In this document: one piece after another, positions 41,835 to 48,692 of the stretch
How the letters are laid out: every line of letters begins with the position of its first letter
Numbering within the stretch: the stretch's first letter is position 1
DNA from: Streptomyces sp. SID12488
GTDB taxonomy: Bacteria; Actinomycetota; Actinomycetes; Streptomycetales; Streptomycetaceae
Assembly: GCF_010548275.1 (NCBI RefSeq)
Contig: NZ_JAAGLT010000034.1
Coordinates: 1-64,000, forward strand
Length of the DNA: 64,000 bases
Direction: 5' to 3'
The notes under the pieces: generated by a model
What the model was told of the DNA's origin: nothing
Database searches by the model: none
What the model saw: the letters and a program-made list of their open reading frames with translations, nothing else
Position numbers and translations under genes: made by a program

Positions 41835-42329
41835 TCAAAGAAGACCGCTGGTCTCACCGGAACACGGGGAATCGAGTTCCGGTGAGACATCGATTTCCGC
41901 CCACACCGTCTTGCGAGGCCGAAGCCCCGGACCCCACCCCCACCGATCGGCAAGCCCCTCCACCAAGACGAGTCCCCGCCCGGACTCCGCATCGTCGGAC
42001 GGAGGTTGAGGACACGGCGGGCGGTCACCACGCGTGTCGGTCACCTCGATGCGCAGGGTGGTGCCGATGACGTACACGGTGAGCCTGAAGTCGCGGCCCG
42101 GGACGCGTCCGTGGGTGACCGCGTTCGCCGCCAGCTCGGCGACGATCTGGCGGGCCGGGTGCACCGGCAGTCCCCAGGAGCGGAGTTGCTCGGCGGTGAG
42201 CAGCCGGGCCAGGCGGGCGCCACGAGGCGTGGGTGACAGACGCACGCTGAAGTTGCGGAAGGCGTGCTCGGGTTGGGCCGCGGGGGCGGCGATTTGTTGG
42301 TTCACGTCACTCACAGTGGCCGCACACAT
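41835..42329 (-). CDS. HATPase_c anti-sigma/ATP-binding regulatory protein
   Basis: A 164-aa GHKL ATPase-like protein. The N box is IVAELAANAVTHG, followed by LRIEVTDTRG and ESGRGLVLVEGLADRWGW. No sensor or phospho-acceptor domain is present, so it resembles RsbW/SpoIIAB-type anti-sigma kinases, very numerous in Streptomyces. It is divergent from an XRE-DUF397 pair, the standard three-gene set seen at developmental loci of the whiJ/abaA type. GTG codons at 42314 and 42305 are alternative starts. Confidence 0.85.
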   Translation of the reverse strand: MCAATVSDVNQQIAAPAAQPEHAFRNFSVRLSPTPRGARLARLLTAEQLRSWGLPVHPARQIVAELAANAVTHGRVPGRDFRLTVYVIGTTLRIEVTDTRGDRPPCPQPPSDDAESGRGLVLVEGLADRWGWGPGLRPRKTVWAEIDVSPELDSPCSGETSGLL

Positions 42330-42463
42330 CTACCGTGATTAGTGACTCCGCCGTTGCGTACGGTGACTGTCCGGAGCTTGTCCGGTCGTGTCCGGGCTGT
42401 CGGGACGGGGCGTACGGGTAGGGCGGGGGCAACGTACAGCGCGGTACGACGGAGGGGCGCGGC

Positions 42464-43339
42464 ATGAGCGTGGACAGTGACGCGGGGCAGCTCAAGGGCG
42501 AGGCGGACGAGCCGGGTTGGGAGGTGGACCCGGACGACGAGTGGGGGGTGGCGGTCGTGGCGACCGTCGGACGCCAGCTGAAGCTGCGCCGGGAGGCGGC
42601 GGGAATGCGGGCCGCCGACTTCGGCAGGGCACTGGGGTACGGCGAGGACATGGTCTACAAGATCGAGGGCGGGAAGCGCATCCCCCGGCCCGAGTACCTG
42701 GTGGAGGCCGACGAACTGCTGGGGGCGGACGGCCTCATCTCCGCCATGAACGAGGACCTGGAGAAGGTCCAGTACCCGAAGAAGGTACGGGCCATCGCGA
42801 AGATGGAGGCCCAGGCGGTAGAGATCGGCGTATACGTCGGACTCAGCCTCCACGGCCTGTTGCAGACGCCTGAGCATGCACGAGCCTTGTTCGAGGCGCG
42901 GCAACCGCCGTATTCAGAAGAGGAAGTTGAGCGCCTCGTGGCCGCCCGTATGGCCCGGAAATCGGTCTTCGGCAAGTCACCCGTGATCGCGCTGAGCTTC
43001 GTGCAGGAAGAGGCAGCACTGCGTCGACGTATCGGCGGCACAATGGTGCGACGCCGGCAGCTCGAACACTTGCTGGAGGTGGCGCACCTGCGCAACGTAA
43101 CGTTCCAGGTGATGCCAACGGAGAGCGGCGCCCACCCTGGGGTGGATGGCAAGATCGAGTTGCTGAAGTTCGCGGACGGTACGGCTGTGGGGCGCTCCGA
43201 CGGGGCGTTCAGCGGCCGTCCGACAACAGAGCCGAAGGAACTGCGCATCCTGGAGTTGCGCTACAGCACCATCAGGGCCGAGGCCCTCACCTCCAGGGAG
43301 TCACTCGCCTTCATCGAGCAACTACTGGGAGAGACATGA
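42464..43339 (+). CDS. XRE-family regulator with DUF5753 (Scr1-like)
   Basis: A 291-aa protein. An N-terminal helix-turn-helix (VATVGRQLKLRREAAGMRAA, residues about 30-90) is followed by the DUF5753 domain (about 110-290, VYVGLSLHGLLQTPEHARAL). With the DUF397 protein it forms the pair described as Scr1/Scr2, a toxin-antitoxin-like or developmental regulator system. GGAGGGG precedes ATG 42464. The stop overlaps the DUF397 ATG by 4 nt. Confidence 0.88.
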   Translation: MSVDSDAGQLKGEADEPGWEVDPDDEWGVAVVATVGRQLKLRREAAGMRAADFGRALGYGEDMVYKIEGGKRIPRPEYLVEADELLGADGLISAMNEDLEKVQYPKKVRAIAKMEAQAVEIGVYVGLSLHGLLQTPEHARALFEARQPPYSEEEVERLVAARMARKSVFGKSPVIALSFVQEEAALRRRIGGTMVRRRQLEHLLEVAHLRNVTFQVMPTESGAHPGVDGKIELLKFADGTAVGRSDGAFSGRPTTEPKELRILELRYSTIRAEALTSRESLAFIEQLLGET

Positions 43340-43548
43340 TCCGCAAGCACCTCGCCGGAGACCCCTCCGAACTTGCGTGGTTCAAGAGCAGCTACAGCGA
43401 CGGCACAGAGGGCGACTCCTGCGTCGAGATCGCCACCGCTCCCGGAACCATCCACGTGCGCGACTCCAAGAACACAGAGCACGGCCCTCGCCTGGCCTTC
43501 GCGCCCGCCGCCTGGTCGGCCTTCGTGCCGTACCCGACCGAACGCTGA
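43336..43548 (+). CDS. DUF397 protein (Scr2-like)
   Basis: A 70-aa DUF397 protein (WFKSSYSDGTEGDSCVEIAT, HVRDSKNTEHGPRLAFAPAAW, ending VPYPTER). It is translationally coupled to the XRE gene. The last codons and the 30 bp after the stop reappear in degenerate form at 47334-47382, beyond the type VII cassette. Confidence 0.9.
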   Translation: MIRKHLAGDPSELAWFKSSYSDGTEGDSCVEIATAPGTIHVRDSKNTEHGPRLAFAPAAWSAFVPYPTER

Positions 43549-43577
43549 GCGGCTGGTCGCGTGGACGCGTCGAGCCC
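43529..43577 (+). repeat. Left 49-bp imperfect direct repeat flanking the type VII cassette
   Basis: It comprises the last DUF397 codons, stop and following bases. It matches 47334-47382 at 42 of 49 positions by eye, including 15 identical bases at the left and the ends GGACGCG and CGAGCCC. Confidence 0.75.
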
Positions 43578-43712
43578 ACGCCAAGCCCGCTTCCCTGCGG
43601 TTCGGCGACGTGTCGGCCTCTGCATCGGGAGACGGGTTTACACGGCTTGCGGTCCTGGTGGTCAACAGCCCTGGGATGCCAACTGTCCCACCCGTAAGAT
43701 CTTTACTCATTC

Positions 43713-43726
43713 CAGCCGATCGGCTG
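43713..43726. promoter_or_regulatory. CAGCCGATCGGCTG palindrome before the type VII cassette
   Basis: A perfect 14-nt palindrome 30 bp before the first cassette gene. AT-rich sequence with AAGATCTTTACT at 43696 precedes it and may hold the promoter. The remainder of the 208-bp gap after DUF397 holds nothing further. Confidence 0.45.
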
Positions 43727-43756
43727 ATTCCTTCAGATCAAAACAACGGGGGTGCC

Positions 43757-44074
43757 ATGTCAGGCGAAGGCGAGCGCGCTCGGCTCGATCTCGACGTGAT
43801 CAGAGGAATGGGTACGGGGCTCAACAACGTGAAGAAAGCATTCGACGGAATCGAAAAGCTTGGGCAATACCTGGAGGATTTCGGTGACGGCGATCTCGCC
43901 GATAAATTCGATGACTTCGTGGACAACTGGGAGATCAGTCGCGGGAAGCTGACGGAAGAGGTCGGCGCCATGGCCGAGATCGCCAAGGCGGCGGCGCAGG
44001 CGTACGAAGATATTGATCACCAGCTGGCTGAGGCGATCCGAGGTGCCCAGAGCTCCAAGAAAAAGGGGAAGTAG
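43757..44074 (+). CDS. WXG100/ESX-like small helical protein
   Basis: A 105-aa, almost entirely helical protein with the loop NWEISRGKLTEEVG between two helices (MGTGLNNVKKAFDGIEKLG before, IAKAAAQAYEDIDHQLAEAI after). This is the helical-hairpin plan of WXG100/ESX partners, though with NWE in place of WXG. It ends in SSKKKGK. The following gene starts 3 nt after its stop, so the two are probably partners. Codon use is less GC-biased than in the flanking core genes. Confidence 0.75.
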   Translation: MSGEGERARLDLDVIRGMGTGLNNVKKAFDGIEKLGQYLEDFGDGDLADKFDDFVDNWEISRGKLTEEVGAMAEIAKAAAQAYEDIDHQLAEAIRGAQSSKKKGK

Positions 44075-44077
44075 TTC

Positions 44078-45469
44078 ATGGTGGGACGACCTCGCGATTG
44101 GCATCCGGTGGCGGAAAGTGATCCCATTCCTGGAGATCCCGACCAGATGGCGTCGTTGGGCAGGAAACTACGCAAGACTGCAGATGAACTTGAGCGTCAG
44201 ATCAAGAATCTGAAAGCTATTACTGAAGTTGACGCCTGGGACAGCAAGGCCGGCAAGGAGTTCCGGGAGAGGGCCAAAGGCAACACCAAAAAACTCGAAG
44301 CCGCCTTCAAGAGGTACGACACAGCGGCTGATGCCATCGGTGCCGAGGTGACAGAAGTCGGCGGTGGCTACCAGGACAGGTTGCACGCCAGGCCCAAGAA
44401 CTACGCTTCCGACCTGAACCGCGCCCAGGAGATCGCCGACGCAGCGCTGAAGGATGCGCAGGACGCGGAAGAACGCAAGGGCACCGCACAGAAGACCCTG
44501 GCCAACCTGTCCGACAAGGACGGGAAGAAGGACGACGACAGCGCCAAGGACCAGCGCAAGAAGCTGGAGTCCCAACTGGATGCCGCCGGGGGCGAGATCG
44601 AGGCGGCTCGGGAGAAGATCAGCGAAGCCAGGCGAATCCGGGATGATGCGGCGAAGCGTGCCCGCGACTCCCTCGATGCCGTCATCAACCACGACTCCCT
44701 GAAGGACGGCTTCTGGGAAACGTTGGTCAAGACGATCGCCGACGTCACGTCTGTCATCGCCACGGTGTGCGGGATTCTCTCACTGGTTGTCGGCTGGATC
44801 CCCGTGATCGGGCAGGCACTGGCCGGAGTCCTGGGCGCCATCGCGATGATCGCCACATTGATCAATTTCTTGGCGACCTTCGTGATGGTCCTCCAAGGAA
44901 ACGCCGAATGGCTGGATCTGGGAATTTCCGCGCTCGGATTCATGATGATGGGTGTGGGTAAGGGGTTCTCCAAAGTCGCCGGAAAGTTTGCGAAGGGGGC
45001 GCTCGGCAAGTTGGGTAAGGCCGGAACTGCCAGAACCGCCCGCCAGGTGAGCCGAGCCAACAAGAACCTCAGGAGACTCTCCGGGAAGTCGTCGAAGCTC
45101 GGCAAAGGCGATGTATGGAAGTCGATTAAGGAACCATTCAGCGAGCCGTTCTCGAAGAGTTCATGGAGTAACAATCTCAAGACCCTGAAGCCTGGAAGCG
45201 GCAACTTCGTCGCGGCACGCAACGAAATCATGGCACGTGGCGGGGGAAGCGTCTTCAAAGGGCTGGGTAAGTCGTTCTCCATCGCCGATCCCGGTGTAGC
45301 CTCCGACCTCAAGTCCATCAAAATGGGCACCTCGGCACTCGGAGCTCAATTCGATTCCAACGCTGTAAATACGATCTCCAAAACGGCCAGCCGAATGTCT
45401 TTGGTCGGAGCTGGCATTACGCTGGGTGGCTTGGGTCTGGACGGTAACCTCAACCCGCTCCTGGGCTAA
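44078..45469 (+). CDS. Putative type VII secreted protein with T7SS signal domain
   Basis: A 463-aa protein. Its N-terminus (RPRDWHPVAESDPIPGDPDQ, then helices with AWDSKAGKEFRER) fits the Streptomyces T7SS-signal family of secreted proteins. A coiled coil (about 110-215) follows, then a hydrophobic stretch with two to three helices (DVTSVIATVCGILSLVVGWI, IAMIATLINFLATFVMVL, about 225-290). The last 160 residues are basic and Gly-rich with no nuclease or ADP-ribosyltransferase motif. AAGGGG lies 7-12 nt upstream of ATG 44078. It may be a membrane-active effector or a carrier lacking a toxin tip. Confidence 0.75.
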   Translation: MVGRPRDWHPVAESDPIPGDPDQMASLGRKLRKTADELERQIKNLKAITEVDAWDSKAGKEFRERAKGNTKKLEAAFKRYDTAADAIGAEVTEVGGGYQDRLHARPKNYASDLNRAQEIADAALKDAQDAEERKGTAQKTLANLSDKDGKKDDDSAKDQRKKLESQLDAAGGEIEAAREKISEARRIRDDAAKRARDSLDAVINHDSLKDGFWETLVKTIADVTSVIATVCGILSLVVGWIPVIGQALAGVLGAIAMIATLINFLATFVMVLQGNAEWLDLGISALGFMMMGVGKGFSKVAGKFAKGALGKLGKAGTARTARQVSRANKNLRRLSGKSSKLGKGDVWKSIKEPFSEPFSKSSWSNNLKTLKPGSGNFVAARNEIMARGGGSVFKGLGKSFSIADPGVASDLKSIKMGTSALGAQFDSNAVNTISKTASRMSLVGAGITLGGLGLDGNLNPLLG

Positions 45470-45504
45470 GCCCAGCGACCACGCCAAGGCGCGAAAGGAA
45501 CAAC

Positions 45505-46143
45505 ATGACCACACCGGACAGTGGCGCTCCCCTGATCGAAGGCTTCGAGTGTCAAATCGACTTTCAGCCTGGATGGATCGACCTGACACTCAAAGAGGGC
45601 ACGAAGGCCGAAGCCAAGGCGCTGGCCACAGAAGTTGTCAACAGACTCAATCCACTCGCACTGGAGATCGAGAATAGCGCGGTCTTCGATGACATGGTCG
45701 AGCGGGCCGTGAACCTGAACGACGATGTCCCAACCCTTGCTGCGGCGTACTACACCGAGAGCGGCGAGGCTCTCGCCAATCTGATGGTCGACTCCTACGG
45801 CGACGAGGGTGTGGATCGCCCCACCCGGGAAGAAGTTCAGCCGCTGCTCCTGGAGTGGGAGAACGCCGAGCCCAAAGGTGAACCACAGGTGACATATCTG
45901 GAGTTGCCTGCCGGACCAGCCGTTCGTGTGCAGTCGATGCTTCAGGTGAAGCGCATGTTCGGATTCGGACGGAAGTTGACCGAATTCATCAAGTACGCTG
46001 TTTTCCCACCCGGAATGAAGAGTCTCATTGTCGTGACGGTGACGTGGGAGGCGATCGCTCGCACGGAGGAAATCACGGAGCTGGCCGACGAGGCGGTCCA
46101 GACTCTGCGGATCACCCCGCTCGCCTCAGGAGACACCGAGTGA
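45505..46143 (+). CDS. Cassette protein A, 212 aa (unknown)
   Basis: A soluble alpha/beta protein, third gene of the cassette. It starts MTTPDSGAPLIEGFECQIDF and contains QPGWIDLTL, YYTESGEALANLMVDSYG, YLELPAGPAVRVQSML and the closing ADEAVQTLRI. AAGGAA lies 6-11 nt upstream. The strand-helix plan parallels the next gene (P-GW...L near the start, a Trp- or Val-rich strand before a final helix), so the two look like paralogs. A small Mog1/PsbP-like fold, as in mycobacterial LpqN, is a guess. A chaperone or immunity role is inferred only from position. Confidence 0.7.
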   Translation: MTTPDSGAPLIEGFECQIDFQPGWIDLTLKEGTKAEAKALATEVVNRLNPLALEIENSAVFDDMVERAVNLNDDVPTLAAAYYTESGEALANLMVDSYGDEGVDRPTREEVQPLLLEWENAEPKGEPQVTYLELPAGPAVRVQSMLQVKRMFGFGRKLTEFIKYAVFPPGMKSLIVVTVTWEAIARTEEITELADEAVQTLRITPLASGDTE

Positions 46144-46748
46144 AGACAGCCGACGAGTTCACCTCACCTCCCCAGGACTACAACGTCGTCGTGCCGGACG
46201 GCTGGTTCCAGCTCGCACTGGATCCCGACGACCGGGATCGGGGCATCGTCGCCCTGGCTGATCGGCAGTTCCGCGGTGTGGACAACGCTCCTCATTTGAA
46301 GGAGCAGTTCATGCGGAATCTGCAGAAGCAGGCGAAAAACGCGTACAAGGTCGGCGGCACCGAGCTCTATATCTCCACCCTCGCTGTCGGACCTGTGCCG
46401 CTGGCATCGTCCCTGCTGATCAGTGTTCCGGCACCTGACGAGTGGCCCAAGTGCTCGGATGCCGAGGAACTCGCGGAACATCTGGCCGACCAGAACGACG
46501 ATGACACCCAAGTAGGCGTTGTCGAGCTGGCCGTGGCGGGCAAGGCGGTGCGCCAGCGTCGCAGGGCGGCTGCTGCTCCTGAGGCACAGATGGGCAACAC
46601 CCTCCCGACCACGACGCTCACGTACTACGTGCCCATTCCCGCCACCAGTCGCTGGCTGATGTTGAACTTCTCCACACCGATAGATCCTCTTGCGGACCAG
46701 ATGGTGGCACTGTTCGACACGGTGGCAGGGACGTTGCATTGGGGCTGA
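46140..46748 (+). CDS. Cassette protein B, 202 aa (unknown, paralog-like to A)
   Basis: Starts GTG 46140 inside the stop of the previous gene (GTGA), so it is translationally coupled. Features: VVVPDGWFQLALDPDD near the start, ELYISTLAVGPVPLASSLL, a basic helix AVRQRRRAAAAPEAQMG, LTYYVPIPATSRWLMLNFST and final ADQMVALFDTVAGTLHWG. It has the same order of elements as the 212-aa protein at low identity. The function is unknown. Confidence 0.7.
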   Translation: MKTADEFTSPPQDYNVVVPDGWFQLALDPDDRDRGIVALADRQFRGVDNAPHLKEQFMRNLQKQAKNAYKVGGTELYISTLAVGPVPLASSLLISVPAPDEWPKCSDAEELAEHLADQNDDDTQVGVVELAVAGKAVRQRRRAAAAPEAQMGNTLPTTTLTYYVPIPATSRWLMLNFSTPIDPLADQMVALFDTVAGTLHWG

Positions 46749-46752
46749 GCCG

Positions 46753-47316
46753 ATGACGGAGAAACAGAGCGAAGGGTTCCGGTTGCGTGAAGGACTCGGG
46801 ATCGCCGGGTTCGTGATCACTCTGGTGGGTGCCGGTGCTGTTCTTGTGTTCGTCCTGGGCGCCTGGAAGGCATTCGTGCGGAATACGGCACCTACGTTGC
46901 TGGACCTGCCTGGTGGGCCCTGGACCTTTGGGATTCTCTGCGGTCTGATCTCGGTCTTCGGGGTGTTCTCCGGGCACCGCCTCCTCGTGGCCGACCCGTA
47001 TGGAGAGGCGTGGATTCCACGCGTGGCTCGCTCCACCGCGACGGCTGTCTGCTGGGGCGGGGCACTGGCATCCCTGAGCTACGTACTGGGCTCTCTACCT
47101 GGCAGGAACTGCCCGTCGTACAGGGCATGCGCCTACATCCCCGGTACAGGCAGCGCACTCATTGCGTACGCGGGCACCACGGCCGTCGTCGGGTGGCTCG
47201 TCCACCGCGTGAGCAACGCGCGAGTCGAGAAGCGTCGGGCGCTCGAGCGCGAACGTGTACGCAAGATGCGCAAAAAGGGGAAGGGCAAGAGCCGGGCGGC
47301 GGCACGGCGCGGGTAG
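46753..47316 (+). CDS. Cassette membrane protein, 187 aa
   Basis: Four predicted membrane helices: GIAGFVITLVGAGAVLVFVL, TFGILCGLISVFGVFSG, ATAVCWGGALASLSYVL and GSALIAYAGTTAVVGWLV. A short extracytoplasmic loop holds two Cys (GRNCPSYRACAYIP) that could form a disulfide. The C-terminus is highly basic and helical (RVRKMRKKGKGKSRAAARRG). It follows protein B by 4 nt and is the last cassette gene. It might anchor the cassette proteins; unrecognised otherwise. Confidence 0.7.
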   Translation: MTEKQSEGFRLREGLGIAGFVITLVGAGAVLVFVLGAWKAFVRNTAPTLLDLPGGPWTFGILCGLISVFGVFSGHRLLVADPYGEAWIPRVARSTATAVCWGGALASLSYVLGSLPGRNCPSYRACAYIPGTGSALIAYAGTTAVVGWLVHRVSNARVEKRRALERERVRKMRKKGKGKSRAAARRG

Positions 47317-47333
47317 TCAGTTGCGGGACTCGG

Positions 47334-47382
47334 CGTACCCGACCGAACACTGACCGGCTCGCCGCACGGACGCGGCGAGCCC
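47334..47382 (+). repeat. Right 49-bp imperfect direct repeat (DUF397 3'-end remnant)
   Basis: This relic reads TACCCGACCGAA-CAC-TGA, the DUF397 C-terminus and stop, without any DUF397 gene upstream of it. It matches 43529-43577 at about 42 of 49 positions. Confidence 0.75.
47356..47381. terminator. Hairpin between convergent cassette and toxin genes
   Basis: GGCTCGCCGC and GCGGCGAGCC form a perfect 10-bp stem with a 6-nt loop, usable in both directions. Confidence 0.75.
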
Positions 47383-47386
47383 GGCC

Positions 47387-47677
47387 TCACAGGTTGACGC
47401 GCTTGACGTATACGCGCTTGCGGTACTCGACGACCTGGTACCAGACGAGGATTGTTCCGGTGCTGTAGGTGCGTAGCCGCATCGGGTTCTGGTCCTCGTC
47501 GAGGCGGCCCTCCGGGCCGAGACCGTATGCGGCCAGGTCTGCCAGCGCGGAGGCGATGACAGCGACCGCCTCCCGGTCCGGGGCCTTCATGCCGCCGACA
47601 ACCCACTCGGGGTCAGGGTCATACTCCCAGGCCCACCCTGTGATGTCGTCCTCAATGCCTTCTTGCCGATCGTTCAC
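47387..47677 (-). CDS. RelE/ParE-like toxin candidate
   Basis: A 96-aa protein with the RelE-like pattern: early WAWEYDPDPEWVVGGM, helix AVAVIASALADLAAYGLG, then strands LRTYSTGTILVWYQVVE and RKRVYVKRVNL. Related toxins are mRNA or gyrase poisons. Its GTG start overlaps the stop of the upstream DUF6247 gene, antitoxin-first as usual. Toxicity is inferred from fold and order. Confidence 0.65.
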   Translation of the reverse strand: MNDRQEGIEDDITGWAWEYDPDPEWVVGGMKAPDREAVAVIASALADLAAYGLGPEGRLDEDQNPMRLRTYSTGTILVWYQVVEYRKRVYVKRVNL

Positions 47678-48039
47678 CGCAGCGCGACTCCGGCCTCCTC
47701 GGATGCCGTGTCGAGTATGCGGGTGACCACGGCTTGGGCCTGCCGGAAGGCGGCCTCCGGAGCGCTCGGATCGGAGATGGTCCGCTCGGCCTCGCGCATC
47801 ATGCCCGCCTGCTCAGGGTGGCGCTCGATGGCGACGAGCGTTGCCCACTTCTCCAGGAACAGCCGCATGGGTGTGATGGACGAGAGCTGGATGGCCTGGT
47901 CGAAGGCCTCACCGAGGTCGCGGTCGAACTCGGGAAGCCGGGCGAGCGCGATCTGCTTGACGGCTTCACGCAGGGCATCGCGAGTGGTCGGCGGCTGCGG
48001 GATGAGCGGTGGCCGTGTCTCGGCGTGCTGTGCACTCAT
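47674..48039 (-). CDS. DUF6247 family protein (antitoxin candidate)
   Basis: A 121-aa helical protein. The family-like segments are TTRDALREAVKQIALARLPE, SSITPMRLFLEKWATLVAIE and ILDTASEEAGVALR. DUF6247 genes commonly precede small RelE-like genes in Streptomyces. No DNA-binding motif is evident. ATG 48039 starts MSAQHAETRP and removes a 45-residue upstream extension. It is coupled to the toxin-like gene by GTGA. Confidence 0.7.
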   Translation of the reverse strand: MSAQHAETRPPLIPQPPTTRDALREAVKQIALARLPEFDRDLGEAFDQAIQLSSITPMRLFLEKWATLVAIERHPEQAGMMREAERTISDPSAPEAAFRQAQAVVTRILDTASEEAGVALR

Positions 48040-48234
48040 ACGTGTTCCCTTCGACGCTGCTCGCCACGACCCTAGCCGCCCTCGCATGCAGAGGGCGAGT
48101 TGTTCAGGGCCCGGCGCCCAGCACGTCGAGGGCCTGAACGGCGCACCACGTGTCAGTGCGTCGCGAGCGATCATGTCCCCGTAGGCCCTATGGTCACGGG
48201 CGCGCCAGGGAAGCGGAACGTGTCCGCCGAATTC

Positions 48235-48263
48235 GGGCTCCGGTCACCCACCCACCGGAGCCC
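48235..48263 (-). terminator. Hairpin terminator after the 64-aa membrane protein gene
   Basis: GGGCTCCGGT and ACCGGAGCCC form a perfect 10-bp stem with a 9-nt loop, 60 bp beyond the minus-strand stop. I see no gene in the rest of 48040-48323. Confidence 0.65.
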
Positions 48264-48323
48264 ACCGGCAACCACCCCAACCCACCGACAGCCCGCCCAA
48301 AGGCGCCGCCCAGCAGACCAGGG

Positions 48324-48518
48324 TCAGAACTTCAGGTCGCCGATCATGCCCGCGATGCTTGTCGTCAGGTCGCTGATCGTCGGGGCGAAGGTTGATGAGG
48401 CCATGTAGAACCCCAGCAGCATGCACACCACCGCATGCCCTCCCTTGAGACCCGACTTCTTGATCAGCAAGAAGACGATGATCGCCAGCAGCACTACCGC
48501 CGAAATCGAGAGCGCCAC
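48324..48518 (-). CDS. Small two-helix membrane protein, 64 aa
   Basis: A 64-residue protein with helices ISAVVLLAIIVFLLI and AVVCMLLGFYMASSTFA joined by the basic KKSGLKGGH, ending in a short amphipathic segment. GGAGG lies 8 nt before GTG 48518. It resembles small membrane proteins found in actinomycete plasmids and integrative elements, which would fit the accessory region, but I cannot assign a family with certainty. Confidence 0.65.
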   Translation of the reverse strand: MALSISAVVLLAIIVFLLIKKSGLKGGHAVVCMLLGFYMASSTFAPTISDLTTSIAGMIGDLKF

Positions 48519-48692
48519 GGCGGCTCACCTCCAAAGGGCCCAGGGACCGGGGGTCGGACTATGGGGGCAGTAAATCCATACAGTGGCCAGCAGGTTCATA
48601 CCCACTCGCCGCCAGTGATCATAACTATTCGCCCGCGCGCATCGGTCGGCGCACTGCCGCACAAGGGGGCGCATGGCCAATATGGTCGGGGC

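Noticed and set aside
40252..48518. Integrative element with attachment site
   Set aside because: The region is accessory in content, but no integrase, tRNA gene or replication gene is visible; only the 49-bp DUF397 repeats were found.
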